64,000 nt of DNA from Rheinheimera tangshanensis (GCF_014645135.1 NZ_BMLH01000003.1:248001-312000); one strand, 5' to 3'. Shown: positions 8,797 through 19,486, counted from the first letter of the stretch. Notes: generated by a model not told the origin, from the letters alone. A program made the numbers and translations.

Positions 8797-9759
8797 TTAG
8801 GACTGTTGCTGCTTCTGCTTTAACAGTAGTTCAATCTGGTCAAATAACATGCCTGTGATGCTGACCGGAAAAGCTGCTTCAATTTCTCTGATGCAGGTTG
8901 GGCTGGTGACATTAATTTCAGTCAGTCGGTCACCAATAATATCAAGACCAACAAAAATCAGACCTTTGGCCTTTAACGTAGGACCTACGGCACGGGCTAT
9001 AGCCCAGTCAGTTTCGCTTAAAGGGCGGGCTTCACCACGACCACCAGCGGCTAAATTACCGCGGGTTTCACCGCTAGCCGGAATTCGCGCTAAACAATAG
9101 GGGACAGGTTCGCCGTTGACGACCAGTACACGTTTATCTCCGTCTTTAATTTCTGGGATAAAGCGCTGCGCCATGGCATAACGACTGCCGTGTTCTGTCA
9201 GAGTTTCGATAATAACACTGACGTTGGCGTCCTCTGGTTTTAAGCGGAAAATGGAGGCGCCGCCCATGCCATCCAGCGGTTTTAAGATCACGTCCTGTTC
9301 TTGCTGGTAAAAGGCTTTTAAGCGAGCCGCATCGCGGGTGACCAGAGTTTTTGGCGTATGCTGTGCAAACCAGCTGGTGTAGAGCTTTTCGTTGGCATCA
9401 CGCAAACTTTGTGGTTTGTTGACAATCAAGGTGCCTTCGTCTTCAGCTCTTTCCAGAATATAAGTAGCGTAGATAAACTCAGTATCAAAAGGTGGGTCTT
9501 TACGCATCAGGATTACGTCTAAATCGGACAGAGCTATATCCTGAGTGCCACCAAAGTCATACCAATGTTCACCGTTCTGCTGAACGGACAATAAACGGGT
9601 GCGGGCACGGGCCTGACCTTCGATTAAATACAGGTCATTCATTTCCATGTAATGCAGCTGATAACCCCGTGACTGAGCCTGTAATAACATGGCAAAACTG
9701 GAGTCTTTTTTGATATTGATGTCCGCGATCGGATCCATCACTATGCCTAATTTAATCAT
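8797..9759 (-). CDS. gshB: Glutathione synthetase
   Basis: 320-residue ATP-grasp enzyme joining gamma-glutamylcysteine and glycine; E. coli GshB has 316. Seen: N-terminal K-L-G-I-V-M-D-P-I, the M-R-K-D-P-P-F-D block at about 95-102, K-P-L-D-G-M-G-G-A-S glycine-rich ATP loop at about 160-169, and the C-terminal N-V-T-S-P-T-C-I-R-E metal/ATP motif near 283. Sits between rsmE (23-bp gap) and yqgE (9-bp gap), so probably one operon. Confidence 0.96.
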   Translation of the reverse strand: MIKLGIVMDPIADINIKKDSSFAMLLQAQSRGYQLHYMEMNDLYLIEGQARARTRLLSVQQNGEHWYDFGGTQDIALSDLDVILMRKDPPFDTEFIYATYILERAEDEGTLIVNKPQSLRDANEKLYTSWFAQHTPKTLVTRDAARLKAFYQQEQDVILKPLDGMGGASIFRLKPEDANVSVIIETLTEHGSRYAMAQRFIPEIKDGDKRVLVVNGEPVPYCLARIPASGETRGNLAAGGRGEARPLSETDWAIARAVGPTLKAKGLIFVGLDIIGDRLTEINVTSPTCIREIEAAFPVSITGMLFDQIELLLKQKQQQS

Positions 9760-9782
9760 CTTTACTCCTGTTTGTGATTGGC

Positions 9783-10511
9783 TCAGGCCAGATCACCAAA
9801 TTGTAACTGTAATGCACTAATGGCTGTTAAAGCTGCAGTTTCTGTACGTAGCACTCGCGGCCCTAACCGAACCGCCATAAAACCTGCGTCTTTGGTTTGG
9901 GCTACTTCGGCATCGGTAAAACCGCCTTCAGGGCCTATCACTAAACGAATAGCTTGACTGCCAGCAATGGTCTTAATGGAGTCTGAAGTCCATGGATCCA
10001 AGGTCAGCTTCAAATCTTTTGTCTCTTGTGCCAGCCATTTGGTCAGTTGAATTGCCGTATGAACCTGGGGCACCACACTACGTCCGGATTGCTCGCAGGC
10101 TGCTATCGCTATTTTTTGCCACTGCTCTGTACGTTTAGCCAAACGCTCAGCATCCAATTTAACCCCACAACGTTCGGTAAACAGCGGAGTGATTTCAGTC
10201 ACGCCAAGCTCCACTGCTTTTTGAATGACAAAATCCATGCGGTCACCACGGGAAATGCCCTGACCTAAATGCAGTTTAAGCGGAGACTCTACCGGATTAT
10301 CGGTGGAGCTAATGGCTTTGACCAGCAGCTGTTTTTTTTCAACGGCAGTGATCAGAGCCTGATAATTCTGGCCGTCTCCATTAAATAAGCACAACTCGTC
10401 ACCTGCCTGCATCCGTAATACACGGCCTATATGATTGGCACCGTCTTCGGCCAGGGCAAATTCCTGCTGTAGCGGGATACTGCCAGCTTGGTAAATTCTG
10501 GGAATACGCAT
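9783..10511 (-). CDS. rsmE: 16S rRNA (uracil1498-N3)-methyltransferase RsmE
   Basis: 242 residues, an SPOUT-fold methyltransferase that modifies U1498 in the small-subunit decoding region. The knotted SAM site is visible as V-I-G-P-E-G-G-F-T at about 192-200 and L-G-P-R-V-L-R-T-E-T-A near the C-terminus. The N-terminal PUA-like part begins M-R-I-P-R-I-Y. First gene of the rsmE-gshB-yqgE-ruvX run, lying downstream of the AbgT gene with about 110 bp between them. Confidence 0.95.
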   Translation of the reverse strand: MRIPRIYQAGSIPLQQEFALAEDGANHIGRVLRMQAGDELCLFNGDGQNYQALITAVEKKQLLVKAISSTDNPVESPLKLHLGQGISRGDRMDFVIQKAVELGVTEITPLFTERCGVKLDAERLAKRTEQWQKIAIAACEQSGRSVVPQVHTAIQLTKWLAQETKDLKLTLDPWTSDSIKTIAGSQAIRLVIGPEGGFTDAEVAQTKDAGFMAVRLGPRVLRTETAALTAISALQLQFGDLA

Positions 10512-10573
10512 AACTATAGCTTCTTAAGCGTTTGAGAAAGTGTGTATGGTAACAGGCAAAAGCGGGGCTGGGT

Positions 10574-10609
10574 ATGGCTGGTGACGCAACAATCTGCTTC
10601 ACCAGCCAT
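10574..10609. repeat. Perfect 11-bp inverted repeat downstream of the AbgT gene
   Basis: ATGGCTGGTGA (10574-10584) is the exact reverse complement of TCACCAGCCAT (10599-10609), with a 14-nt loop. It follows the AbgT stop on the minus strand. No T-tract follows, so it looks more like an mRNA 3' stability hairpin or operator than an intrinsic terminator. Confidence 0.5.
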
Positions 10610-10622
10610 TAAAAACGCTGGT

Positions 10623-12182
10623 TTAAGGGGCTGGGTAGACGTAACTGGCACCAATACCTAAAGGTAAACCCAACATCCAGTACAAAATCAGAAAGCTGGT
10701 CCAGCACAGCAGCAACGCCACTGAATAAGGCAACATCAGCGCCACTAAAGTACCAATACCTGTAGATTTCACATATTTCTGGCAAAACACCACGATCAAT
10801 GGGAAGTACGGCATTAAAGGCGTAATGATGTTGGTGGACGAGTCACCGACACGGTAGGCCGCCTGGGTTAAATCCGGTGAAACACCCAGCTGCATCAACA
10901 TTGGCACTAATACAGCTCCAATCAGCGCCCATTTAGCAGAAGCTGAACCTATCAGTAAATTCACAGTTGCGGTTAGTAGCACTAAACCTATCAGGTTTAC
11001 CGCCATAGGGAATGCCATTTCCTGCAAATAGTTCGCGCCTTTAATTGCCAGTAAAGCACCTAAGTTGGATTGACCAAAAGCGAAAATAAATTGAGCACAG
11101 AAAAATGCCATGACGATGTAGTAACCCATACCGCTCATGGCTTTGGTCATACCTTGCACTACATCTTTATGCGTTTTTACTTTGCCTGAAACATAACCGT
11201 AGACTATGCCGGGGAGCAGGAAAAATACAAAAATAAGTCCGACGATAGACTGCATCAGCGGCGCTGAGGCTGAGGTGAGTTCACCTGTACTGGCTCGCCA
11301 GGCTGAGTTTTCAGGCCAAACTACAGCTACTAAAGCAGCGGCAGCGATCAGCATAGAGAGCAAAGCATAACGTAAGCCTTTGCGCTCGTTATCGTTTAAT
11401 GCTTCCATCGAAGGGAGTTGCTCCGGGTCACCATCCACTTTGGTTTGCTGCAGGCGTGGTTCGACAAATTTATCGGTCAGCACCCAACCTACAATCACAA
11501 TCAGCAGCACTGAGGCTGTGGTGAAGTAATAGTTATTTAGTGGGTTAATCACCAGGCTAGCGGCGGCAGGATCGGCCGATAAACGGGCTGAGGCTTGAGT
11601 TAAACCGGCCAACAAAGGGTCTAAACTGGACGGTACAAATAAAGTGGCGGCAAAACCACCAGAGACACCGGCAAAAGCTGCGGCGATACCCGCTAAAGGA
11701 TGACGGCCGGCAGCATAAAAAATCACGGCACCCAGTGGGATAACTAAGACGTAACCCGCATCTACAGCTACATGACTTAAAACGCCTACAGCAATAAGAA
11801 CTGGTGTCAGCAGACGTTTTGACGTGACCGCTAAGATACTGCGAAGGCCAGCGTTGATAAAACCTGTGTACTCAGCGACCCCTAAACCTAACATAGCAAC
11901 CAGCACTACACCTAAAGGCGGGAAGTTGACAAAAGTGCTCACCATTTTCGCCATAAAATCAGCAAAAGCCGCACCCTCCAACAGATTTTTTACCTGAAAA
12001 GGCTGACCTGTCCGTGGGTCTATATCTGTGAAGGTCACACCTGACAAAGCCCAGGATAAGCCCCAGACAAAAAACATCAGTAAAGCAAATAAGATGGCAG
12101 GGTCGGGCAGTTTATTACCAATTCGCTCTATGGCATTAAGGCTGCGATTGAGCCAGGAAGTTTTTACGGCACTAGACGTCAT
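10623..12182 (-). CDS. AbgT family transporter
   Basis: 519 residues with about a dozen hydrophobic segments. N-terminal G-N-K-L-P-D-P-A-I-L-F, internal V-A-V-D-A-G-Y-V-L-V-I-P-L-G and the C-terminal Y-R-V-G-D-S-S-T-N-I-I-T-P-L-M-P-Y-F-P block are AbgT signatures. The E. coli member imports p-aminobenzoyl-glutamate; others export sulfonamides. I cannot tell which applies. It is downstream of metK on the same strand, but a terminator hairpin at 12273 separates them, so it probably has its own promoter. No abgA/abgB peptidase genes accompany it. Confidence 0.9.
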   Translation of the reverse strand: MTSSAVKTSWLNRSLNAIERIGNKLPDPAILFALLMFFVWGLSWALSGVTFTDIDPRTGQPFQVKNLLEGAAFADFMAKMVSTFVNFPPLGVVLVAMLGLGVAEYTGFINAGLRSILAVTSKRLLTPVLIAVGVLSHVAVDAGYVLVIPLGAVIFYAAGRHPLAGIAAAFAGVSGGFAATLFVPSSLDPLLAGLTQASARLSADPAAASLVINPLNNYYFTTASVLLIVIVGWVLTDKFVEPRLQQTKVDGDPEQLPSMEALNDNERKGLRYALLSMLIAAAALVAVVWPENSAWRASTGELTSASAPLMQSIVGLIFVFFLLPGIVYGYVSGKVKTHKDVVQGMTKAMSGMGYYIVMAFFCAQFIFAFGQSNLGALLAIKGANYLQEMAFPMAVNLIGLVLLTATVNLLIGSASAKWALIGAVLVPMLMQLGVSPDLTQAAYRVGDSSTNIITPLMPYFPLIVVFCQKYVKSTGIGTLVALMLPYSVALLLCWTSFLILYWMLGLPLGIGASYVYPAP

Positions 12183-12272
12183 GTATACTCCGTGTGGTTG
12201 TTTTAGTCATCTGCTGTGACTGTTTTTTTATAGTTTTTACCTTATCTTGCTTTGACAAAACCGTAAATAGCC

Positions 12273-12305
12273 AAAAGGAGAGCAACGCTCTCCTTTTCGG
12301 TTTTT
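12273..12305. terminator. Terminator hairpin downstream of metK
   Basis: AAAAGGAGAGC (12273-12283) and GCTCTCCTTTT (12287-12297) form an 11-bp perfect stem with a 3-nt loop. On the minus strand the 3' arm ends in TTTT, consistent with ending the metK transcript before the AbgT gene. Confidence 0.75.
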
Positions 12306-12325
12306 CTATAAGCTAAAACAAAAAC

Positions 12326-13477
12326 TTAGATTTTTGCTTCAGAGCGCAGTATTTCTGCTTTGTCGGTGTTTTCCCATGGGAATTCGTTACGACCGAAGTG
12401 ACCGTAGGCTGCTGTTGCGCGGTAAATCGGGCGCTCTAACTGCAACATCTGGATCAGGCCATAAGGACGTAAATCGAAGTGACGACGGATCAGCGCTATC
12501 AGTTGATCTTCGCTTAATTTACTGGTGCCAAAAGTTTCAACACTGATAGACGTAGGTTCTGCCACGCCTATAGCATAAGACACCTGAATCTCACAACGCT
12601 CAGCTAAACCAGCCGCTACGATGTTTTTTGCCACATAACGAGCGGCATAAGCAGCAGAGCGGTCCACTTTTGAAGGGTCTTTACCAGAGAAAGCACCACC
12701 ACCGTGACGCGCCATACCACCATAACTATCGACGATGATTTTACGGCCTGTTAAACCGCAATCACCCATAGGACCGCCAATCACAAAACGACCTGTTGGG
12801 TTAATAAAGAACTTGGTTTTATTGCTCAACCATTCTGTTGGTAACACTGGTTTGATAATGTGTTCCATCACAGCTTCACGTAAGTCTGCTGTAGAAATGG
12901 TGTCGCAGTGCTGAGTGGATAAAACCACAGCATCTATGCCCACTGGCTTGCCATTTTCGTAGACAAAGCTCAGCTGAGACTTGGCATCAGGACGCAACCA
13001 GCTCAATGTACCGTCTTTACGTACTTTAGCTTGCTGCTGCACTAAACGGTGAGAGTAAGTGATAGGAGCTGGCATTAATACGTCAGTTTCGTTGCTGGCA
13101 TAACCAAACATTAAACCCTGATCGCCCGCACCTTGTTCACTTGGATCTTTTTTATCTACGCCCTGATTGATATCTGGCGACTGCTTACCAATAGCGCTTA
13201 ATACTGCACAGGAATTAGCATCAAAACCCATATCGGAATGCACGTAACCAATATCACGGATCGTGTTGCGAGTGAGTTCTTCGATGTCGACCCAGGCTGA
13301 GGTAGTAATTTCACCACCTACTAACACCATGCCTGTTTTTACGAAGGTTTCGCACGCAACACGGGCTTTTGGATCTTGTTCTAAAATTGCATCCAACACT
13401 GCATCAGAGATCTGATCAGCGATTTTATCCGGATGTCCTTCAGAAACAGATTCAGAGGTAAAAATGTGTTGTGCCAT
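12326..13477 (-). CDS. metK: S-adenosylmethionine synthetase
   Basis: 383 residues, the normal length (E. coli 384). Makes S-adenosylmethionine from methionine and ATP with triphosphate cleavage. The start [11 protein letters not shown] at residues 8-18 includes the ATP-site histidine. [12 protein letters not shown] at about 116-127 and [14 protein letters not shown] at about 259-272 are the two PROSITE-type signatures. Single gene, divergent from tkt across 351 bp. Confidence 0.98.
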   Translation of the reverse strand: MAQHIFTSESVSEGHPDKIADQISDAVLDAILEQDPKARVACETFVKTGMVLVGGEITTSAWVDIEELTRNTIRDIGYVHSDMGFDANSCAVLSAIGKQSPDINQGVDKKDPSEQGAGDQGLMFGYASNETDVLMPAPITYSHRLVQQQAKVRKDGTLSWLRPDAKSQLSFVYENGKPVGIDAVVLSTQHCDTISTADLREAVMEHIIKPVLPTEWLSNKTKFFINPTGRFVIGGPMGDCGLTGRKIIVDSYGGMARHGGGAFSGKDPSKVDRSAAYAARYVAKNIVAAGLAERCEIQVSYAIGVAEPTSISVETFGTSKLSEDQLIALIRRHFDLRPYGLIQMLQLERPIYRATAAYGHFGRNEFPWENTDKAEILRSEAKI

Positions 13478-13828
13478 TTACGTATTCCACATGTTGGTTG
13501 TTATCGCGCCTGGGCGCTGTAATTTGGGGCGGCTATTTTAGTGAAAGGCGAAGGTCATTGCCAGAACTTTCTGCCGCCCGGACGTCTTTAATGCTAAAGC
13601 TTGTTAATGTATCGTCCAAAGGTCTGAAAACTTTGCTTTGCCGTGGATTAAAATTTGCGATTTGGTCGACGCTCTGTGAAAATAAGCCCAACTTTGCCGT
13701 ATCCATGTAAAAACAGTGTTCACCCGCTTAGCCGCCAATCGAATAAAGACAAAAAGAGCAGAGCAAGAGTACGGGGAACCCCATCCCTTGGATCAAAGTC
13801 ATATAAAGTCAATCAAGCAGGAGAGAAG
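13478..13828. promoter_or_regulatory. Divergent metK/tkt intergenic region
   Basis: 351 bp without a credible gene. For metK (minus) a possible promoter is TAAAAT (13540 down to 13535) with a weak TGGCAA 17 bp upstream. A small palindrome GCGCC-TG-GGCGC lies at 13506-13517 in the metK leader. At 13580-13587 GGACGTCT matches 7 of 8 bases of the MetJ consensus AGACGTCT, but the neighbouring octamers do not match, so this is weak. The tkt ribosome site AGGAGAG is at 13819-13825. No recognisable SAM riboswitch was seen. Confidence 0.4.
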
Positions 13829-15829
13829 ATGCCATCTCGTAAACAACTCGCTAATGCCATTCGTGCATTGAGTATGGATGCAGTGCAAAAAGCGAAATCA
13901 GGTCACCCGGGCGCCCCTATGGGCATGGCAGACATTGCTGAAGTATTGTGGCGCGATTATCTGATTCACAATCCACAAGACCCAAGCTGGGCCAATCGTG
14001 ACCGCTTTGTGTTGTCTAATGGCCATGGTTCTATGCTGTTGTATTCCCTGTTGCATCTCTCTGGCTATGATTTAGGCATTGAAGATTTAAAGCAATTCCG
14101 TCAATTACACTCCCGTACTCCTGGTCACCCTGAATATGGTTACGCACCTGGTGTGGAAACCACAACCGGACCTTTAGGGCAGGGCATTACCAATGCTGTA
14201 GGCATGGCAATTGCTGAGAAAGCCTTAGCGGCTCAGTTTAATAAGCCTGGCCACGAAGTGGTTGATCACTACACCTACGCCTTTTTAGGTGACGGCTGCT
14301 TGATGGAGGGGGTATCGCACGAAGCCTGTTCATTGGCCGGTACTTTAGGTTTAGGTAAACTGATTGCGTTTTGGGATGACAACGGTATTTCTATCGATGG
14401 TCATGTTGAAGGCTGGTTCACTGAAAATACACCTGCGCGCTTTGAAGCTTACGGCTGGCATGTGATTGCAGGTGTCGATGGTCACGACTCTTCTGCTATT
14501 GCTGCTGCCATTGAACAGGGCAAGTCTGTTACAGACAAACCTACTTTAATTTGCTGCAAAACCATTATCGGTTATGGTTCACCGAATAAATCGGGTTCAC
14601 ACGACTGCCACGGCGCGCCTTTAGGTGATGCTGAAATTGCGGCTGCGCGTGAATATTTAGGCTGGGAGCATGCTCCTTTTGTCATTCCACAAGATATCTA
14701 TCAAGAGTGGGATGGCAAAACCAAAGGTGCATCGGCTCAGCAAAGCTGGAATGAAAAATTTGCGGCTTATGCCAAAGCTTACCCTGAACTGGCGGCTGAA
14801 TTTAAACGCCGTATGGCCGGTGATTTACCCGCAGACTGGGCAGAAAAATCAGCAGCTTACATTCAACATTTGCAGGATAACCCTCAATCTATCGCCACCC
14901 GTAAAGCTTCTCAGAACAGCTTAAATGCTTTTGGTCCTTTGTTGCCTGAGTTATTAGGTGGTTCAGCTGACCTGGCAGGCTCGAACCTGACGATTTGGTC
15001 AGGTTCTAAAGGCGTGACTGCAGAAGATGCCAGCGGTAACTACCTGTATTACGGTGTGCGCGAGTTTGGTATGTCTGCGATGATGAACGGTATAGCCCTA
15101 CACGGTGGTTTTATCCCGTACGGCGCGACTTTCCTGATGTTTATGGAATACGCCCGCAACGCAGTGCGTATGGCCGCTTTGATGAAACAGCGGGTTATTT
15201 TCGTTTACACCCACGATTCTATTGGTTTAGGTGAAGATGGCCCAACGCATCAACCTGTTGAGCAACTCGCTTCGCTGCGTGTGACCCCAAATCTGATGAA
15301 CTGGCGTCCTTGTGATGCAGTGGAATCGGCTGTGGCATGGCAGGCCGCTATTGAACGCACTGAAGGCCCAAGTACCTTAATTTTCACCCGTCAGAATTTG
15401 GTGCAACAGCCTCGTACAGCGCAGCAACTGGCTGATGTGCGTAAAGGCGGTTATGTATTGTTAGATTCTGTTGGTACGCCAGAACTTATTCTGATCGCTA
15501 CGGGTTCTGAAGTAGAGCTGGCCGTGCAGGCCTGTCATCAGTTAACTGCTGCAGGGCGTAAAGTTCGGGTTGTGTCTGTGCCTTCCACCGATGTATTTGA
15601 AGCTCAAAGCGCTGCTTACCGTGAAGCCGTATTGCCAGCCGCAGTGACCAAACGTGTTGCTGTCGAAGCTGGTATTAAAGATAGCTGGTACAAGTATGTT
15701 GGTTTGACCGGAAAAATCATTGGTATGGACAGTTTTGGCGAGTCGGCTCCGGCTGAACAGCTGTTTGAACACTTTGGCATTACCACGGCAGCCGTCGTTG
15801 CAGCTGCCAACGAGTTATTCGCGTACTAA
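13829..15829 (+). CDS. tkt: Transketolase
   Basis: Thiamine-diphosphate enzyme of the non-oxidative pentose phosphate pathway. 666 residues from the ATG at 13829, set by AGGAGAG just upstream; the open frame continues 58 codons further 5' but that stretch has no family similarity. N-terminal [10 protein letters not shown], the ThDP/Mg motif [10 protein letters not shown] near 155-164, and [11 protein letters not shown] near 470 are all intact. Product sugars feed the epd and fbaA steps encoded downstream. Followed by its own terminator. Confidence 0.97.
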   Translation: MPSRKQLANAIRALSMDAVQKAKSGHPGAPMGMADIAEVLWRDYLIHNPQDPSWANRDRFVLSNGHGSMLLYSLLHLSGYDLGIEDLKQFRQLHSRTPGHPEYGYAPGVETTTGPLGQGITNAVGMAIAEKALAAQFNKPGHEVVDHYTYAFLGDGCLMEGVSHEACSLAGTLGLGKLIAFWDDNGISIDGHVEGWFTENTPARFEAYGWHVIAGVDGHDSSAIAAAIEQGKSVTDKPTLICCKTIIGYGSPNKSGSHDCHGAPLGDAEIAAAREYLGWEHAPFVIPQDIYQEWDGKTKGASAQQSWNEKFAAYAKAYPELAAEFKRRMAGDLPADWAEKSAAYIQHLQDNPQSIATRKASQNSLNAFGPLLPELLGGSADLAGSNLTIWSGSKGVTAEDASGNYLYYGVREFGMSAMMNGIALHGGFIPYGATFLMFMEYARNAVRMAALMKQRVIFVYTHDSIGLGEDGPTHQPVEQLASLRVTPNLMNWRPCDAVESAVAWQAAIERTEGPSTLIFTRQNLVQQPRTAQQLADVRKGGYVLLDSVGTPELILIATGSEVELAVQACHQLTAAGRKVRVVSVPSTDVFEAQSAAYREAVLPAAVTKRVAVEAGIKDSWYKYVGLTGKIIGMDSFGESAPAEQLFEHFGITTAAVVAAANELFAY

Positions 15830-15833
15830 TGAA

Positions 15834-15857
15834 AGGGGCCTGGTGGCCCCTCTTTTT
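15834..15857 (+). terminator. Intrinsic terminator after tkt
   Basis: AGGGGCC (15834-15840) and GGCCCCT (15845-15851) pair around TGGT, followed by CTTTTT. Strong GC-rich stem plus T-tract, 5 bp after the tkt stop. Confidence 0.85.
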
Positions 15858-15887
15858 AATCAGTAAACCTCTGAAGATTGGGTAATA

Positions 15888-16901
15888 ATGACCATTAAAG
15901 TGGCAATTAACGGCTTTGGCCGTATCGGTCGGAATATTCTGCGCGCTGTGTACGAGTGTGGTTTAACAGAGCAGGTTCAGGTGGTTGCTATTAATGAGTT
16001 AGCGGATGCTAAAGGTATCGCTCATTTATTAAAATATGACACCTCGCATGGTCGTTTTGGTTTTCCTGTGGAGTTAACGAAACAAGGTTTAGTGGTCAAT
16101 GGCGATGTCATCGCTTTATTCTGCCAGGCCGATCCTGCGCAATTACCCTGGCAAGAATTAGAGGTTGATGTGGTGCTGGAATGCACTGGTGTGTTTCATA
16201 GCCGTGCCGATGCACAACTGCATTTAGATGCAGGTGCAAAAAAAGTATTGTTTTCACATCCTGCAGATGCCGATATTGATGCCACAGTCATTTTTGGCAT
16301 TAACCAGCATTTGCTGACCGATGAGATGACAGTAGTCTCTGCGGGCTCTTGCACCACCAACTGCATTGTGCCGGTCATTCAGGTGTTGGATCAGCACTTT
16401 GGTGTAGAGAGCGGCACTATTACCACTATTCACGCCTCTATGAATGATCAGCAGGTGATAGATGCTTATCACACGGATTTACGGCGTACCAGGGCTGCCA
16501 GTCAGTCTATTATTCCGGTCGATACTAAGTTAGCCCGCGGTATTGAGCGCATCATGCCGCATTTAGCCGGGCGTTTTGAAGCCATTGCTGTGCGTGTGCC
16601 AACAGTGAATGTAACCGCCATGGATTTAAGCGTGACTCTGCATCAGGATGTGGATGTCACTCAAATCAATCAGGTCTTAGAGCGCGCAAGGGCTGGGGCA
16701 CTGACAGGTATTCTGGATTACACCGAAGAGCCGCTGGTATCCGTCGACTTTAATCATGATGCGCACTCCTGCATTGTCGATGGCTCGCAAACCCGGGTCA
16801 GCCATAAACGTTTAGTCAAATGTTTGGTTTGGTGTGACAACGAATGGGGGTTTGCCAACAGAATGCTCGATACAAGCCGCGCAATGATGCGGTTTGTCTG
16901 A
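15888..16901 (+). CDS. epd: D-erythrose-4-phosphate dehydrogenase
   Basis: 337 residues of the GAPDH superfamily. N-I-N-G-F-G-R-I-G type NAD motif at residues 7-14 and the catalytic cysteine C155 in [10 protein letters not shown] call Epd rather than GAPDH because [14 protein letters not shown] and [18 protein letters not shown] are characteristic of E. coli Epd. Epd oxidises erythrose 4-phosphate to 4-phosphoerythronate, the first step of the DXP-dependent PLP pathway. The epd-pgk-fba order matches E. coli. Substrate cannot be proven from sequence. Confidence 0.9.
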   Translation: MTIKVAINGFGRIGRNILRAVYECGLTEQVQVVAINELADAKGIAHLLKYDTSHGRFGFPVELTKQGLVVNGDVIALFCQADPAQLPWQELEVDVVLECTGVFHSRADAQLHLDAGAKKVLFSHPADADIDATVIFGINQHLLTDEMTVVSAGSCTTNCIVPVIQVLDQHFGVESGTITTIHASMNDQQVIDAYHTDLRRTRAASQSIIPVDTKLARGIERIMPHLAGRFEAIAVRVPTVNVTAMDLSVTLHQDVDVTQINQVLERARAGALTGILDYTEEPLVSVDFNHDAHSCIVDGSQTRVSHKRLVKCLVWCDNEWGFANRMLDTSRAMMRFV

Positions 16902-16952
16902 ATTATTATTTAAATAAATACTAAAAAATTACTCAAATCACAGGAGTCTGGT

Positions 16953-18131
16953 ATGTCAGTAATGAAGATGGCCGATATCGATTTAACAGGGAAGCGGGTG
17001 TTGATCCGTGAAGATTTAAATGTGCCAGTGAAAAACGGCAAAGTGACTTCAGATGCCCGTTTAAAAGCAGCCATACCTACTATTGAGTTAGCGCTGAAAA
17101 AAGGTGGCAAAGTGATGGTGTGTTCACACTTAGGTCGCCCTGAAGAAGGCGTCTATGCCGAAGAGTTTTCTATGGCGCCTGTGGTGGAGTATTTAAACGC
17201 TGCTTTATCTGTGCCTGTGCGTTTAGTCAAAGAGTACTTGGACGGTGTAGAAGTCAATGCCGGTGAAGTGGTGGTCTTTGAAAACGTGCGTTTTAACAAA
17301 GGCGAAGGCAAAAACGATGAAAGCTTGTCAAAAAAGCTGGCCGCTTTGTGTGATGTGTTTGTGATGGACGCTTTTGGTACGGCTCACCGTGCTCAGGCGA
17401 CTACTCATGGTGTTGCGAAGTTTGCACCTGTTGCCTGCGCTGGGCCTTTATTGGCTGCCGAATTAGATGCCTTGGCTGCAGCGTTGAAAAATCCAAAACG
17501 TCCATTGGTCGCCATAGTGGGTGGTTCAAAAGTTTCTACAAAGCTGACTGTACTGGAATCCTTGTCCGGTATCGTGGATCAGCTGATTGTGGGTGGTGGC
17601 ATTGCCAATACTTTTATTGCCGCTCAGGGCTATCAGGTCGGTAAATCTCTGGTTGAGACCGATCTTATTCCTGAAGCGAAACGTTTGATGGCGCAAGCCA
17701 AAGCCAATGGTGGTTCTATTCCTGTACCTACCGATGTAGTGACGGGTAAAGCTTTTGCCGAAGATACACCGGCGACGACGAAGTCTGTTGCTGATATCAG
17801 TGCCGATGATATGGTGTTTGATATAGGCCCTGACAGCAGTGCTGCACTGGTCGATATTCTGAAAAATGCCGGCACTATTGTCTGGAACGGCCCTGTGGGT
17901 GTATTTGAATTTGCATCCTTTGAACAAGGAACTAAAGCGTTGGCTTTAGCGATAGCCGACAGTCAGGCATTTTCTATTGCCGGTGGTGGCGATACCTTAG
18001 CTGCTATTGATAAATATGAGTTAGCCGACAAGATTTCCTATATTTCAACCGGTGGCGGTGCATTTCTGGAGTTTCTTGAAGGTAAAACTTTACCAGCAGT
18101 GGAAATTTTGGAACAACGAGCCAAAGCCTGA
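16953..18131 (+). CDS. pgk: Phosphoglycerate kinase
   Basis: 392 residues (E. coli 387). Glycolytic/gluconeogenic enzyme moving phosphate between 1,3-bisphosphoglycerate and [16 protein letters not shown] at about 14-26, V-C-S-H-L-G-R-P near 56-63, F-E-N-V-R-F near 110-115 and the C-terminal G-G-G-D-T near 347-351 are all present. Start at the ATG 16953, preceded by CAGGAG; in-frame ATGs at codons 4 and 6 are less well placed. Lies 51 bp after epd. Confidence 0.97.
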   Translation: MSVMKMADIDLTGKRVLIREDLNVPVKNGKVTSDARLKAAIPTIELALKKGGKVMVCSHLGRPEEGVYAEEFSMAPVVEYLNAALSVPVRLVKEYLDGVEVNAGEVVVFENVRFNKGEGKNDESLSKKLAALCDVFVMDAFGTAHRAQATTHGVAKFAPVACAGPLLAAELDALAAALKNPKRPLVAIVGGSKVSTKLTVLESLSGIVDQLIVGGGIANTFIAAQGYQVGKSLVETDLIPEAKRLMAQAKANGGSIPVPTDVVTGKAFAEDTPATTKSVADISADDMVFDIGPDSSAALVDILKNAGTIVWNGPVGVFEFASFEQGTKALALAIADSQAFSIAGGGDTLAAIDKYELADKISYISTGGGAFLEFLEGKTLPAVEILEQRAKA

Positions 18132-18275
18132 CACTAAAGCTGTTAGATTACAATTCACTACAAAAATCTAAAAGAGAACGGCCGCAGGTTCTGTATAACT
18201 AAAGATCACCTCAGGTGACAACAGAGCCCGCGGTTTTAAATACAACCCTTACCCTACACAAAGAGAGAGGATCTC
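18132..18275 (+). other. pgk-fbaA intergenic leader with several small inverted repeats
   Basis: 144 bp containing, in order, TTAGATT/AATCTAA (18143-18149 with 18165-18171), AGAAC/GTTCT (18175-18179 with 18188-18192) and the 13-bp perfect palindrome TCACCTCAGGTGA (18206-18218). No T-tract follows the stems. Could be a structured leader, operator or processing region for fbaA; the ribosome site AGAGAGGA sits just before 18276. Confidence 0.4.
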
Positions 18276-19340
18276 ATGGCTCTGATTTCAATGCGCCAAA
18301 TGCTGGACCACGCTGCCGAGTTTGGTTATGCAGTACCAGCTTTTAACGTGAATAACTTAGAACAAATGCGTGCCATTATGCTGGCCGCTGATGCAACGGA
18401 TAGCCCTGTGATAGTGCAGGCTTCTGCCGGTGCGCGTAAATATGCCGGTGCACCGTTTCTGCGTCACTTAATTTTGGCAGCAGTGGAAGAATTCCCGCAT
18501 ATACCTGTGGTCATGCATCAGGATCACGGAACCTCAGCGGCGGTATGCCAACAAGCGATCCAGTTAGGCTTCTCATCTGTGATGATGGATGGTTCTTTAG
18601 GTACTGATGGCAAAACACCGATGGATTATGACTACAATGCCGATATAACGCGCCGTGTTGTAGATATGGCGCATGCTTGTGGTGTTTCGGTCGAGGGCGA
18701 ATTAGGTTGTTTAGGCTCGCTTGAAACGGGAGCTGCCGGGGAAGAAGACGGGATTGGCGCAGATTGTATTTTGAGTCATGACCAGATGCTAACGGATCCG
18801 GAAGAAGCTGCACAGTTTGTAAAAGCAACGGGTGTAGATGCGCTGGCTATTGCTTGTGGTACTTCACATGGTGCTTATAAGTTCAGTCGTCCACCTACAG
18901 GTGACATTCTGGCGATTGATCGCATCAAAGATATTCATGCCCGCATCCCGGATACTCACCTGGTGATGCACGGTTCATCTTCGGTACCTCAAGAGTGGTT
19001 AGCCATCATCAACGAATACGGTGGTGCTATCCCTGAAACTTATGGGGTGCCTGTAGAACAAATTCAGGAAGGGATCAAATTCGGCGTGCGTAAGATCAAT
19101 ATAGACACTGACTTACGTTTAGCCTCAACAGGCGCAATTCGTCGCTATATGGCGAAAAACCCTGCCGAATTTGATCCACGTAAGTATTTGCAGGAATCAG
19201 TCAAAGCTATGACTGAAATTTGTAAAGATCGTTATCTGGCTTTCGGTACTGCCGGTAATGCATCAAAAATAAAAGCCATTTCTCTTGAGCAAATGGTCAA
19301 GCTGTATGAGTCGGGGAAGTTAACACCGAACATTAAATAA
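18276..19340 (+). CDS. fba: Fructose-bisphosphate aldolase, class II
   Basis: 354 residues. Zinc-dependent aldolase splitting or forming fructose 1,6-bisphosphate. Metal and catalytic residues are in V-M-H-Q-D-H-G (H81, D83, H84), G-E-L-G near residue 140, the [10 protein letters not shown] zinc-histidine block near 198-207 and H-G-S-S-S-V-P-Q near 235. The 350-residue length and insertions place it in the class IIB (Calvin-type, as in Pseudomonas and Rhodobacter) subgroup rather than the E. coli FbaA type; this subgroup call is from memory. Downstream of pgk with a 144-bp structured gap. Confidence 0.94.
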   Translation: MALISMRQMLDHAAEFGYAVPAFNVNNLEQMRAIMLAADATDSPVIVQASAGARKYAGAPFLRHLILAAVEEFPHIPVVMHQDHGTSAAVCQQAIQLGFSSVMMDGSLGTDGKTPMDYDYNADITRRVVDMAHACGVSVEGELGCLGSLETGAAGEEDGIGADCILSHDQMLTDPEEAAQFVKATGVDALAIACGTSHGAYKFSRPPTGDILAIDRIKDIHARIPDTHLVMHGSSSVPQEWLAIINEYGGAIPETYGVPVEQIQEGIKFGVRKINIDTDLRLASTGAIRRYMAKNPAEFDPRKYLQESVKAMTEICKDRYLAFGTAGNASKIKAISLEQMVKLYESGKLTPNIK

Positions 19341-19457
19341 GCAAAAATTTTAATGGAATATTAATACGGGAAGGCGCCCGGTTTTGCTTAAGAAAAAATG
19401 GGTCTAAACCGTCGTTAAATTGCAACAAAACTGTCATCGTTGACCGTCGTTGTTATA

Positions 19458-19486
19458 TTGACAATACGCCAGTTTGCTGCAATGAT
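19458..19486 (+). promoter_or_regulatory. Putative promoter of the TonB2 operon
   Basis: TTGACA (19458-19463), a 17-bp spacer and AATGAT (19481-19486), followed by GC-rich sequence. It lies about 95 bp before the first gene of the operon, in the 241-bp gap after fba. The same gap has TAAGCAAAA (19338-19346) and TTTTGCTTA (19382-19390) as distant inverted arms, which may mark the end of the fba transcript. Confidence 0.5.

Noticed and set aside
12028-12219. 63-codon plus-strand frame at the 5' end of the AbgT gene
   Set aside because: Antisense to the conserved N-terminus of the transporter; no supporting signals.
13471-13710. 79-codon plus-strand frame in the metK-tkt gap
   Set aside because: No ribosome site, no recognisable family, and it would occupy the divergent promoter region.
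13655-13828. N-terminal extension of transketolase
   Set aside because: The extra 58 codons have no transketolase similarity; the ATG at 13829 has a strong AGGAGAG site and gives the standard length.
17526-17927. 133-codon minus-strand frame inside pgk
   Set aside because: Lies wholly within pgk in antisense, with no initiation signals.
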